Positions 39,094 to 46,399 of a stretch of 46,454 nt of DNA are shown here, piece by piece (the stretch's first letter is position 1; every line of letters begins with the position of its first letter). The notes under the pieces were generated by a model, which saw only the letters and a list, made by a program, of their open reading frames with translations, was not told where the DNA came from and searched no databases. This stretch comes from an uncultured Collinsella sp. GTDB taxonomy: Bacteria; Actinomycetota; Coriobacteriia; Coriobacteriales; Coriobacteriaceae. Position numbers and translations under genes: made by a program. The DNA lies in the NCBI GenBank assembly GCA_958352845.1, contig CATWQC010000016.1, positions 1-46,454 of the forward strand. The letters run 5' to 3'.

Positions 39094-40029
39094 ATGCAGG
39101 AAACTGATTCTCAGTCTCAGGAGCAGGCTACCGCCACCAAGGTCGCATCTGCTCCCGCCAAGTCCCGCACGCTGTGGGGCGACGCTTTTAAGCGTCTTCG
39201 TAAGAACAAGCTCGCCGTTATCGGTGTCTGCTGGATCATCATCGTCGTTGTGGTTGCCCTGACCGCAGATCTGTGGGCTAAGCCCTGGCTCGGTTCGCCG
39301 ACGGCTTCCGATTCGACCACCATGGCCGAGACATCGCTACTGGCTCCGTGTGCCGAGCACCCGTTTGGCACCGATGCCCTCGGTCGCGACATTCTCGTCC
39401 GCGTTATCTACGGTGCACGCGTTTCGCTTTCTGTCGGTATCATGGCCACCGCCATCTCCACATTGATCGGCCTGGTCATGGGCGCCCTGGCCGGTTTCTA
39501 CGGCGGCATTTGGGATACGATCATCATGCGCTGTGCGGACATCTTCCTGGCGTTCCCGTACGTGCTGTTCGTTGTCGCCATGATCGCCGTTATCGGCCGT
39601 GGTCTTCAGAACGTCTTTATCGCCATCGGCATTCTTGGCTGGCCTTCGATTGCGCGCGTCTTCCGCTCTGCAATCTTGACGGTCAAGGAAAACGACTATG
39701 TTGATGCAGCGCGCGCGATGGGTGCATCTGATGCTCGTATCGTCGTGCGTCACATCTTCCCGAACTCCGTCGCCTCCATCGTGGTCTACGCGACCATGAA
39801 CATTGGTGGCGCCATTCTGACCGAGTCCGCTCTGTCCTTCCTCGGCATGGGCGTTATTCCGCCTACGCCTTCGTGGGGCTCCATGATTCAGGACGGTCAG
39901 CAGTATCTTCTGACCGCTCCCTGGATGATGATCATGCCCGGTCTGGCAATTCTCTCGACGGTGCTCGCCTTCACCCTGCTGGGTGACGGTCTGCGCGACG
40001 CCCTCGACGTCAAGATGAAGGACGCATAA
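39094..40029 (+). CDS. oppC: Oligopeptide ABC transporter permease OppC
   Basis: This is the second permease of the Opp channel. The 311-aa product has a polar N-terminus of about 35 residues, a helix (LAVIGVCWIIIVVVVALTADLW), the periplasmic family motif HPFGTDALGRDILVRVIYGARVSL, further helices, the EAA loop LTVKENDYVDAARAMGASDARIVVRHIFPNS and a C-terminal LGDGLRDALDVKMKDA typical for OppC/DppC. ATG 39094 follows AAGGGAGG. Unlike its counterpart at 20977 it is a stand-alone protein, not fused to an ATPase. Confidence 0.93.
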   Translation: MQETDSQSQEQATATKVASAPAKSRTLWGDAFKRLRKNKLAVIGVCWIIIVVVVALTADLWAKPWLGSPTASDSTTMAETSLLAPCAEHPFGTDALGRDILVRVIYGARVSLSVGIMATAISTLIGLVMGALAGFYGGIWDTIIMRCADIFLAFPYVLFVVAMIAVIGRGLQNVFIAIGILGWPSIARVFRSAILTVKENDYVDAARAMGASDARIVVRHIFPNSVASIVVYATMNIGGAILTESALSFLGMGVIPPTPSWGSMIQDGQQYLLTAPWMMIMPGLAILSTVLAFTLLGDGLRDALDVKMKDA

Positions 40030-40031
40030 GG

Positions 40032-41123
40032 ATGAAGAAGAACAAGAACTATGTGGACCTGAAGGACCAGCCGGTTCCTGAGGGCCAGCATCTGCTCGAG
40101 GTCGATGACCTTAAGATGTATTTCCACACCGAGGATGGCGTTGTTCGCGCTGTCGACGGTGTCTCCTACACGCTCGATCGCGGCGAAACCCTGGGCGTCG
40201 TCGGTGAGTCCGGCTCCGGTAAGTCCGTGACCGCCATGACCATCATGGGCCTCATCTCGATGCCTCCGGGAAAGATCGAGGGCGGTGACGTTCGCTATCG
40301 CGGCCGCTCCATCCTCGAAATGACCGAGGAAGAGATGCAGCACATTCGCGGCAACGATATCGCGATGATCTTCCAGGATCCTATGACCTCCTTGAACCCG
40401 GTCTATAAGATCGGCAGGCAGGTGGGCGAGGGTCTTCGTCTGCACCGTGGCTACTCCAAGCAGGAGGCGCTCAAGCGTGCCACCGAGCTTTTGGACCTCG
40501 TGGGTATCCCCGAGCCCGAGAAGCGCGTCAATGAGTATCCGCACCAGTTCTCTGGCGGTATGCGTCAGCGAGTCATGATTGCCATGGCCCTTGCCTGCGA
40601 TCCCGATATTCTGATTGCCGACGAGCCCACGACTGCCCTGGACGTTACCATCCAGGCTCAGATTATCGAGCTCATGCAGGAGATGCAGGAGAAGAACGGC
40701 AACGCCATCATCATGATTACCCATGACCTGGGTGTTGTCGCCGATATGGCCGATAAGATCATGGTTATGTACGCCGGCCGCCCCGTTGAGTTCGGTACTG
40801 CTGAGGAAATCTTCTACGAGAGCCGCCACCCCTACACCTGGGGTCTTATCCGCTCCATCCCGGAGCAGGCAATCGAAGAGAAGAAGCCGCTGACGCCGAT
40901 TCACGGCAACCCGCCTTCGCTCATGAACCTGCCTGAGGGCTGCGTCTTCTCTCCTCGTTGCCCCTACGCGACGGACAAGTGCCGCAAGCAGCGCCCTGAG
41001 CGCGTTGTCACCGAGTCCGGTCACTATTCTGCGTGCCACTATTCCGGTGACCCCGAGTTCCTCAAGAACGCTCCTGAGACGTCCCGTACGCGCAAGGATT
41101 CCAAGAAGGGAGGCGAGGCGTAA
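40032..41123 (+). CDS. oppD: Oligopeptide ABC transporter ATPase OppD
   Basis: This is a nucleotide-binding subunit of the Opp importer. The 363-aa product has Walker A GESGSGKS near 58-65, Q-loop FQDPMTSLNPVY, signature FSGGMRQRVMIAMAL, Walker B LIADEPTTALD and H-loop ITHDLGVV. The C-terminal peptide-transporter domain carries the cysteine motif GCVFSPRCPYATDKC plus the later SACHYSG. Recent work on mycobacterial OppD links such cysteines to an iron-sulfur cluster. The start is 2 nt after oppC; GAAGGA lies inside the end of oppC. oppF follows with no gap. Confidence 0.94.
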   Translation: MKKNKNYVDLKDQPVPEGQHLLEVDDLKMYFHTEDGVVRAVDGVSYTLDRGETLGVVGESGSGKSVTAMTIMGLISMPPGKIEGGDVRYRGRSILEMTEEEMQHIRGNDIAMIFQDPMTSLNPVYKIGRQVGEGLRLHRGYSKQEALKRATELLDLVGIPEPEKRVNEYPHQFSGGMRQRVMIAMALACDPDILIADEPTTALDVTIQAQIIELMQEMQEKNGNAIIMITHDLGVVADMADKIMVMYAGRPVEFGTAEEIFYESRHPYTWGLIRSIPEQAIEEKKPLTPIHGNPPSLMNLPEGCVFSPRCPYATDKCRKQRPERVVTESGHYSACHYSGDPEFLKNAPETSRTRKDSKKGGEA

Positions 41124-42152
41124 ATGGCAGACAATAACGAGCGCACTCCACTGCTGAAGGTCGAGCACCTCTCCAAGGAGTTTCCCGCAGAGTCCGGCAT
41201 GTTCGCCAAGCGTTTTTCCAAGCGCGTCGTCTCTGCTGTAAACGACATCTCTTTTGAGATTTATCCTGGCGAGACCTTTGGTCTGGTTGGCGAGTCTGGT
41301 TGCGGTAAATCCACCACGGGCCGCACTATCATGCGTCTGACCAAGCCGACCGCCGGCAAGGTGTTCTTCCAGGGCAAAGATGTTGCCGAGATGAGCAAGC
41401 ATGAGATCAAGGACATGCGTCGTGAGATGCAGTTTATCTTCCAGGATCCTTATGCTTCGCTCAACCCTCGTATGACCATCGGTGAGATTGTCTCCGAGCC
41501 CATGACCATTCATGGTGTGGGTACCAAGGAGGAGCGCATTGAGCGCGTCCGTGAGCTTCTCGACGTCGTTGGACTGAACCCCGAGCACATCAACCGCTAT
41601 CCGCATGAGTTCTCGGGCGGCCAGCGTCAGCGTGTCGGTATTGCCCGCGCTTTTGCGCTGAAGCCCAAGCTGATTATCTGTGACGAGCCGGTATCCGCTC
41701 TGGATGTGTCCATTCAGGCCCAGGTTCTGAACCTGCTCAAGGAACTGCAGGACAAGTTCGGTACCGCGTATCTGTTTATCGCACACGACCTGTCCGTCGT
41801 ACAGCACATCTCCGATCGCGTTGCCGTTATGTATCTGGGTAAGATGGTCGAGGTTTCGGACTGGAAGACGCTCTATAGCGAGCCTCACCATCCGTACACG
41901 CAGTCGCTGCTGTCTGCCGTGCCGGTTCCCGATCCTGATATCCAGAAGACCCGCAAGCGCATCATCCTCGCTGGCGATCCGCCGTCGCCGCTGGATCCGC
42001 CGACTGGCTGCCGTTTCCACACGCGTTGCCCGATCGCGCAGGGTATCTGCTCCGAGAAGCTCCCCGAGTTTAAGGAAGTTGCACCGGGTCACTGCTGTGC
42101 CTGCCACTTCGCCGAGCCGTTCCCGATCAAGGAATCGCACATCGACCTGTAG
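41124..42152 (+). CDS. oppF: Oligopeptide ABC transporter ATPase OppF
   Basis: This is the second nucleotide-binding subunit of the Opp importer. The 342-aa product has Walker A GESGCGKS near 58-65, Q-loop FQDPYASLNPRM, signature FSGGQRQRVGIARAF, Walker B IICDEPVSALD, H-loop IAHDLSVV and the C-terminal cysteine motif GCRFHTRCPIAQGIC followed by CCACHFAEP. ATG 41124 directly follows the oppD stop, with GGGAGG upstream. It ends the operon. The palindrome island begins 16 nt beyond its stop codon. Confidence 0.95.
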   Translation: MADNNERTPLLKVEHLSKEFPAESGMFAKRFSKRVVSAVNDISFEIYPGETFGLVGESGCGKSTTGRTIMRLTKPTAGKVFFQGKDVAEMSKHEIKDMRREMQFIFQDPYASLNPRMTIGEIVSEPMTIHGVGTKEERIERVRELLDVVGLNPEHINRYPHEFSGGQRQRVGIARAFALKPKLIICDEPVSALDVSIQAQVLNLLKELQDKFGTAYLFIAHDLSVVQHISDRVAVMYLGKMVEVSDWKTLYSEPHHPYTQSLLSAVPVPDPDIQKTRKRIILAGDPPSPLDPPTGCRFHTRCPIAQGICSEKLPEFKEVAPGHCCACHFAEPFPIKESHIDL

Positions 42153-42168
42153 TCGGTTGTTCTCGTCC

Positions 42169-42295
42169 GGGCCCGCCCTGGTGTTTCTTTTCAGAACGTC
42201 CTCGGACATGCAAGAAACCCCCGCTGCGCACTTCGTGCGGCGGGGGTTTCTTGCGTCCTGCGGAGTGTTCTGAAAAGTAACACCAGGGCGGGCCC
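42169..42295. repeat. Long palindrome A (127 bp) with conserved internal loop
   Basis: Outer arms 42169-42197 and 42267-42295 pair at 28 of 29 positions. A symmetric 13/13-nt internal loop follows (GTCCTCGGACATG, 42198-42210; CGTCCTGCGGAGT, 42254-42266). The inner stem is 14 bp perfect (42211-42224 with 42240-42253) with a short GC tip. It begins 16 nt after oppF and may also end that transcript, as the inner stem is trailed by TTTCTTG-type sequence. Confidence 0.95.
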
Positions 42296-42321
42296 TACGT
42301 TAACTCGGCAGGGGGAGTGCG

Positions 42322-42415
42322 ATTCCCTGATCGCTCGCTTAATCTGATAGGGAATTGTGTGAGGCCGGAGCCTTGGCTCCGGCCTCACCATATAAGGGCT
42401 CGGCAAAGCCGAGCC
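42322..42415. repeat. Group of three short hairpins between palindromes A and B
   Basis: Three dyads occur in a row. ATTCCCT/AGGGAAT is at 42322-42328 with 42349-42355. A perfect 14-bp repeat with only TT between the arms is at 42359-42372 with 42375-42388. GGCTCGGC/GCCGAGCC is at 42397-42404 with 42408-42415. The second looks like a rho-independent stem but has no T run. No coding potential was found in 42153-42745. Confidence 0.9.
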
Positions 42416-42476
42416 ACCAAATTTATATCAGCTCTCAGAACATGTTTGAGAACGGTGCCTGGAGTACGTGGACGTA

Positions 42477-42601
42477 GGGCCGGAACGGGGTCGGCTTCCC
42501 AACGCATTCCGCAGGGGGCGGTACATTTTGTAGCGCGAAGCGCGAATCAAAATGTACCGCATGCCCGAGGACGCGTTGGGAAGCCGACCCCGTTCCGGCC
42601 C
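42477..42601. repeat. Long palindrome B (125 bp), structural partner of A
   Basis: Outer arms 42477-42505 and 42573-42601 are perfectly complementary over 29 bp. The 12/12-nt internal loop is ATTCCGCAGGGG (42506-42517) and ATGCCCGAGGAC (42561-42572). The inner stem is 13 bp perfect (42518-42530 with 42548-42560) and its tip contains GCGAAGC, a known very stable DNA mini-hairpin. Read in reverse complement, its loops match those of A at 11/12 and 9/12 positions, while the arms do not match. Confidence 0.95.
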
Positions 42602-42639
42602 GAACATAAGCGTCTACCAGTGCATTTACAAATTCGTAA

Positions 42640-42688
42640 ACTTTTTTCAAAAAAGTGCTTGCGCAGTTCTCGAAACATAGGTTATTAT
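42640..42688 (+). promoter_or_regulatory. tRNA-Leu promoter with upstream A/T palindrome
   Basis: A 17-bp palindrome ACTTTTTT-C-AAAAAAGT (42640-42656) lies 2 nt upstream of TTGCGC (42659-42664), followed after 18 bp by TATTAT (42683-42688). The tRNA starts 57 nt later. The same arrangement occurs at 46114-46161, which supports it as a real promoter module. Confidence 0.65.
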
Positions 42689-42745
42689 CTTCCTCGTTGA
42701 ACGCGCGGGTCCAACAAAACGAACTGCGAATCAACAACATAGCAT

Positions 42746-42835
42746 GTCGGAGTGGCGGAATTGGCAGACGCGCTAGCTTGAGGTGCTAGTGACCGCTTTT
42801 TGGTCATGCGGGTTCAAGTCCCGCCTCCGACACCA
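42746..42835 (+). tRNA. tRNA-Leu (anticodon GAG)
   Basis: A 90-nt class II tRNA. The acceptor GTCGGAG pairs with CTCCGAC. The anticodon stem CTAGC/GCTAG holds loop TTGAGGT with GAG. A long variable arm (TGACCGCTTTTTGGTCA) and GGTTCAAGTCC in the T arm are present, and CCA is encoded. It reads CUC and CUU. Confidence 0.96.
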
Positions 42836-42846
42836 TCGCATTTGAG

Positions 42847-42868
42847 AAGCCTCTTCGGAGGCTTTTTT
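42847..42868 (+). terminator. Terminator after tRNA-Leu
   Basis: AAGCCTC/GAGGCTT (42847-42853 with 42858-42864) with a TTCG tetraloop is followed by further T to 42868. Confidence 0.92.
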
Positions 42869-42894
42869 ATTACCGATAGACGGTGAGGTTCACG

Positions 42895-45240
42895 ATGGAA
42901 ACGCTTGAGCGCAATGAGTGGGCTGACGTTGCCCAATTGGTCGAAATTACGAGCGATGCTGTCATTATCTGCGAGCTCGACGGAACCATTTTGCATGTAA
43001 ATAATCGCTTACTCGACTTGATGTGCGAGGAACGCGCCGACGTCATCGGTGGAGATGTCAAAGACGTCCTGTACTCGTCCGCTTTTGAACGTGCGACGGA
43101 ACATCGTCTGCCATTTGTAACTGATGGCTCCGAGAGCGAACTGATGCTCAAGCTGAGCGACGGCTCCTTTATTCCCGTCCTGGTTTGTGCCGGCTCGGTT
43201 ACGCCGCCTCGAATCTTTGGTCGCCGTGCGCCGCGCGTTCTGGTGGCACTCCATAGCATCGAAGAACAGTATTCGCACGACCGTCAGCTCAAGCGTGCGC
43301 TTTCGGAGCTTAGAGTGGCGAATAAGCGTCTCTCGGGTACATTGTCGGTCATTATGAGCACGGTTGGCTCCGATGAGCTGCCCAGTTTGTTGGATACCGT
43401 TTTGAACCAGCTTGTAGGAACGCTCGATGCTTCGGGTGCCGCTATTTATTTTTCTGAGAGCGGCGGTTTTAAGCTTCGCGGCGTCTCCAAGGAGCTGCAC
43501 GACAGCTACCTGCCCGAGTTTTTGCCGTATGGCGCTGGCATTCCGACGTATGTTCTTCGCGAGTCGCGTGCCTGTCGCTTGTCGATTCAACAGGACCTTG
43601 AGGGTGATAGGGCTGCCTCCGGTATGTTCATGGACCTGGACAATCGTTCTAAGCACCTGTTGCGCGTGCAGGATATGCCTCCGTACCGCAGCGAGATCTG
43701 TCTTCCCGTTTTTTACGGTACGCAGATCCTTGGCGTGCTGGAAGTTGGTTGGAAGCGCCCTCAGGCACCGCTCGCCTATGACGTTAATGTACTCGAGGTC
43801 ATTTGCGATTACCTGTCTATCCAGCTGGTCGGCATGGCATCGAGCCTTCGCTCTCGTCGCACGGCCGAGCTCGGCCGCTCGCTCAATGTCTTACGTGATG
43901 AATTGTTTACCTTTCTATACGATTCCGCCGCGGCTACCCAGGCGGTATCGTCCGAGATTTGCAATATGCTCAACTGCCATTTTTGCCCTGTTGAGTATGA
44001 CGCCAGTCTGGACTCTTACGTCATAGATTTTGAAGGCGGCAGTCGCGTTGCTTTGCCGGACGACCCCGAGAAGCTTTTCTTTTCCACGACGGCGCCAGCG
44101 GCACGTCTGGGGGCTGGCCCTGATGGCTTTGAGGCATCTGTTTTGGGCGGTACGAGTGCCGAGGACCTTAAACACGTTCGTATAACTCGCGTTGACGAAT
44201 CGATGCCTATGGGAGGCTGGCTTAGGGCGCATGGTCTGCCTTGCCAGGGTCTCTACGTCGACACGGGCATCGAGGCGGGGCGCCCGCGCTCTGAGGGTGA
44301 TGGCAAGCACAGCAACGACGCGATCGTTCCTGCTTCTGTTGCGAAAGGCCCGACGACGCGCGCGCTGCTGCTTCGTGACGGTAGTCAAGAGCCGATTGAT
44401 GACCTTGAATATGACTACTTGGTGCACTTGGCGCATGACTTTGAACTGATCTACGAGGGCGAATCTCAAAAGCGCGAGGAGCGCCATATCGCTCAGACCC
44501 TCCAGATTGGCATGAGAAATTCGCTTGGTGACGTTCCGGGTATCGCGACCGATTCGGTATACCTTTCGGCAACGAATTCGGCGTTGGTCGGCGGCGACTT
44601 TTATACGCTCGTCCGTCTTCCCGACGATTGCGCCGTTATGATTTTGGGCGATGTTTCCGGCAAAGGAATCGAGGCGGCGTCGATGTCAGCGCTCGTCAAG
44701 ACGGCGCTGACGGCCTATGCCTGGGAGGGTGCGGGGCCTGCCCGTATGGCCCGCTCGCTCAATAGCATGCTCATGGGCTTTTCGAGGGTCGAGACGTTCG
44801 TGACGGCGTTTATCGCCAAGATTGATCTTAAAGCGGGTCGCGCTACTTATTGCTCTGCGGGACATCCTCCCACTATGGTCATTAGACCGTCGTCGACGCC
44901 GCTTGGCGGTGGAGAAACCCGAGGGGGAGAAGTGGAGCTCCTTGGGTGCCAATCGGGCGTGATCGGTGCCTTTGAGAGCATGGTGTACGAGACAGGCGTG
45001 TTTACGTTCGCTCCTGGTGACATGCTATTCATGTATACCGACGGAACAATCGAAGCACGTGATCGCTCGGGTGCTTTCTTTGGCGAGCAGCGCCTTCGTG
45101 ACCTTCTGCTCTCTGTCTCGGGTGAGGGCGTATCGGGAATCTGCGGTAAGGTCTTGGGAGAGCTTGACCGCTTTACCGAGTCGGCGCTGGACGATGACAT
45201 CGCGCTGGTTTCCCTTGAGTTTTTACGGGGTCGATCGTAG
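42895..45240 (+). CDS. PAS-GAF-SpoIIE (RsbU-like) serine phosphatase
   Basis: This is a predicted signal-controlled PP2C phosphatase that dephosphorylates an anti-sigma antagonist. The 781-aa soluble product has a PAS domain (about 10-115, DAVIICELDGTILHVNNRLLDL) and a GAF domain (about 155-310, LPSLLDTVLNQLVGTLDASGAAIYF to EVICDYLSIQL). A poorly conserved middle part (320-525), perhaps a second GAF, is followed by a SpoIIE-type PP2C (about 535-778). The metal aspartates are visible: Asp568 in GGDFYTL, Asp586 in GDVSGKG, and DDDIALV near the end, with TYCSAGHPP and FMYTDGTIEA between. No membrane segment or signal peptide is seen, so it senses cytoplasmic cues. ATG 42895 follows GTGAGG. The next gene, a STAS-kinase fusion, is the obvious substrate and partner. 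Confidence 0.87.
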   Translation: METLERNEWADVAQLVEITSDAVIICELDGTILHVNNRLLDLMCEERADVIGGDVKDVLYSSAFERATEHRLPFVTDGSESELMLKLSDGSFIPVLVCAGSVTPPRIFGRRAPRVLVALHSIEEQYSHDRQLKRALSELRVANKRLSGTLSVIMSTVGSDELPSLLDTVLNQLVGTLDASGAAIYFSESGGFKLRGVSKELHDSYLPEFLPYGAGIPTYVLRESRACRLSIQQDLEGDRAASGMFMDLDNRSKHLLRVQDMPPYRSEICLPVFYGTQILGVLEVGWKRPQAPLAYDVNVLEVICDYLSIQLVGMASSLRSRRTAELGRSLNVLRDELFTFLYDSAAATQAVSSEICNMLNCHFCPVEYDASLDSYVIDFEGGSRVALPDDPEKLFFSTTAPAARLGAGPDGFEASVLGGTSAEDLKHVRITRVDESMPMGGWLRAHGLPCQGLYVDTGIEAGRPRSEGDGKHSNDAIVPASVAKGPTTRALLLRDGSQEPIDDLEYDYLVHLAHDFELIYEGESQKREERHIAQTLQIGMRNSLGDVPGIATDSVYLSATNSALVGGDFYTLVRLPDDCAVMILGDVSGKGIEAASMSALVKTALTAYAWEGAGPARMARSLNSMLMGFSRVETFVTAFIAKIDLKAGRATYCSAGHPPTMVIRPSSTPLGGGETRGGEVELLGCQSGVIGAFESMVYETGVFTFAPGDMLFMYTDGTIEARDRSGAFFGEQRLRDLLLSVSGEGVSGICGKVLGELDRFTESALDDDIALVSLEFLRGRS

Positions 45241-45321
45241 ACCGCGACGCTTGACGGGCAAAATCTTCGCAGTTACAGATACGTATGCATCGAGTGAACT
45301 CTTTTGGGGAACCATGGTCGT

Positions 45322-46068
45322 ATGAATGAGTGGAATGACATAGCGGTTTTGACGCCACCGGGTGATGTCGACATCGCCTCGGTGTCCGTGCTGCGTCCAC
45401 GGTTGGATAATCTGATCGACCGGGGCGTGCGTCGTGTTGTCATCAATTGCCAAGCCGTGGGCTTTATCGACTCGACGGGTTTGGCGTTTTTGCTTACACG
45501 TGCCAGAGAGCTCATGAGGCGAGAGGGCCTGCTTTCGCTCGTTAACGCTTCCGATGAGGTCATTCGCTTTTTGGAGATTGCCCGACTTGTCGACATCCTT
45601 CATGTTGCGGGTTCGGCGCGTGAATCGATTCCCGCCATTTCGGTGGGAGAGCTGCCACGATGGAGCAAGAGCATCGAAGTGCAGCGAGGCATCGAGAACC
45701 TCCCGTATTATCGGCACCGTGTGGCCGAGCTTCTCGAATCACTTCCCCTGAGGCGTGATGAACGTTATGACGTCGCATTGGCGCTGGGGGAGGCATTGGG
45801 TAACGCGTATGACCATGCGGGTGGTGTCGGCTGCATCCTGACAGTTCAGGCCTACGGGGACCGTGTTGTACTCGAGGTGCTTGATCGGGGCGCTGGCTAT
45901 TCTATCGATGGGGCGAGCGAGCCGGTGGCATCCGAGGAACGCGGACGTGGTATCAAACTTATGCGCATGCTCGTCGATAATGTGGAGGTTGCCCGTCGTA
46001 CGGATGGTGCCGGCACGCGCGTTCGGATGGTGAAGCTGTTTAGCTCAGCATTGGAATCGTGCGCTTAG
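45322..46068 (+). CDS. STAS-HATPase fusion (anti-sigma antagonist joined to anti-sigma kinase)
   Basis: The 248-aa product joins two proteins of a partner-switching system that are normally separate. Residues 1-110 form a STAS domain, like RsbV/SpoIIAA, with the phospho-acceptor motif FIDSTGLAFLL (Ser51). Residues about 125-240 form a GHKL kinase domain like RsbW/SpoIIAB. Its N box is EALGNAYDHAG (Glu157, Asn161), its G1 box DRGAGY (Asp188) and its G2 region ERGRGIKLMRMLVD. Both domains keep their key residues, so the kinase could phosphorylate its own or another STAS domain, and the upstream phosphatase could reverse it. ATG 45322 has only GGGGA at long spacing. TTG 45304 is a possible alternative. 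No sigma factor gene is adjacent, so the final target is unknown. Confidence 0.85.
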   Translation: MNEWNDIAVLTPPGDVDIASVSVLRPRLDNLIDRGVRRVVINCQAVGFIDSTGLAFLLTRARELMRREGLLSLVNASDEVIRFLEIARLVDILHVAGSARESIPAISVGELPRWSKSIEVQRGIENLPYYRHRVAELLESLPLRRDERYDVALALGEALGNAYDHAGGVGCILTVQAYGDRVVLEVLDRGAGYSIDGASEPVASEERGRGIKLMRMLVDNVEVARRTDGAGTRVRMVKLFSSALESCA

Positions 46069-46113
46069 CGCCTTGGGCTGACATGATTTCCCTGCGTGAA
46101 CTTGCTTTGAGCA

Positions 46114-46161
46114 ACTTTTTTGAAAAAAGTACTTGCGTCTTTTGGATAACTCGCGTAAATT
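46114..46161 (+). promoter_or_regulatory. tRNA-Gly promoter with upstream A/T palindrome
   Basis: ACTTTTTT-G-AAAAAAGT (46114-46130) lies 2 nt upstream of TTGCGT (46133-46138), with TAAATT (46156-46161) after 17 bp and the tRNA starting 12 nt later. It shares 23 of 25 bases with the tRNA-Leu upstream region over AACTTTTTT to TTGCG. Confidence 0.65.
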
Positions 46162-46173
46162 AATAACCCGCAA

Positions 46174-46249
46174 GCGGACATGGCTCAGTTGGTAGAGCAC
46201 AACCTTGCCAAGGTTGGGGTCGCGGGTTCGAGCCCCGTTGTCCGCTCCA
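46174..46249 (+). tRNA. tRNA-Gly (anticodon GCC), first copy
   Basis: 76 nt with encoded CCA. The acceptor GCGGACA pairs with TGTCCGC. The anticodon stem CAACC/GGTTG holds loop TTGCCAA with GCC. The T arm GCGGGTTCGAGCCCCGT is standard. It reads GGC and GGU, the main glycine codons of the highly expressed genes here. Confidence 0.97.
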
Positions 46250-46259
46250 TTGCATTTCC

Positions 46260-46282
46260 GGACCGTTTAGGCGGTCCTTTTT
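46260..46282 (+). terminator. Short terminator between tRNA-Gly and tRNA-Cys
   Basis: A 6-bp stem GGACCG/CGGTCC (46260-46265 with 46272-46277) is followed by five T. tRNA-Cys starts 2 nt after the T run and has no promoter of its own that could be seen, so read-through is probable. Confidence 0.7.
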
Positions 46283-46283
46283 C

Positions 46284-46357
46284 GGCGAAGTGGCCAAGTG
46301 GTAAGGCAGAGGCCTGCAAAGCCTTTACCCCCGGTTCGAATCCGGGCTTCGCCTCCA
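46284..46357 (+). tRNA. tRNA-Cys (anticodon GCA)
   Basis: 74 nt with encoded CCA. The acceptor GGCGAAG pairs with CTTCGCC. The anticodon loop CTGCAAA holds GCA in a stem GAGGC/GCCTT. The T arm CCCGGTTCGAATCCGGG is standard. Confidence 0.97.
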
Positions 46358-46367
46358 GGCAACATCC

Positions 46368-46393
46368 GGGCGCTCCGGCGCCCGTTTTGTTTT
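46368..46393 (+). terminator. Terminator after tRNA-Cys
   Basis: GGGCGC/GCGCCC (46368-46373 with 46378-46383) with loop TCCG is followed by GTTTTGTTTT. Confidence 0.85.
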
Positions 46394-46399
46394 ACATAT

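Noticed and set aside
39897..42209. 770-codon open frame on the minus strand opposite oppC, oppD and oppF
   Set aside because: Same shadow effect of codon bias. No ribosome site and no recognisable domain.
42153..42745. Integron attC sites as an explanation of the palindromes
   Set aside because: The conserved attC core ends (RYYYAAC/GTTRRRY) are not present at the arms, and the outer arms are too long and perfect.
42153..42745. Retron or other reverse-transcriptase RNA
   Set aside because: No reverse transcriptase or accessory gene is found in the flanks.
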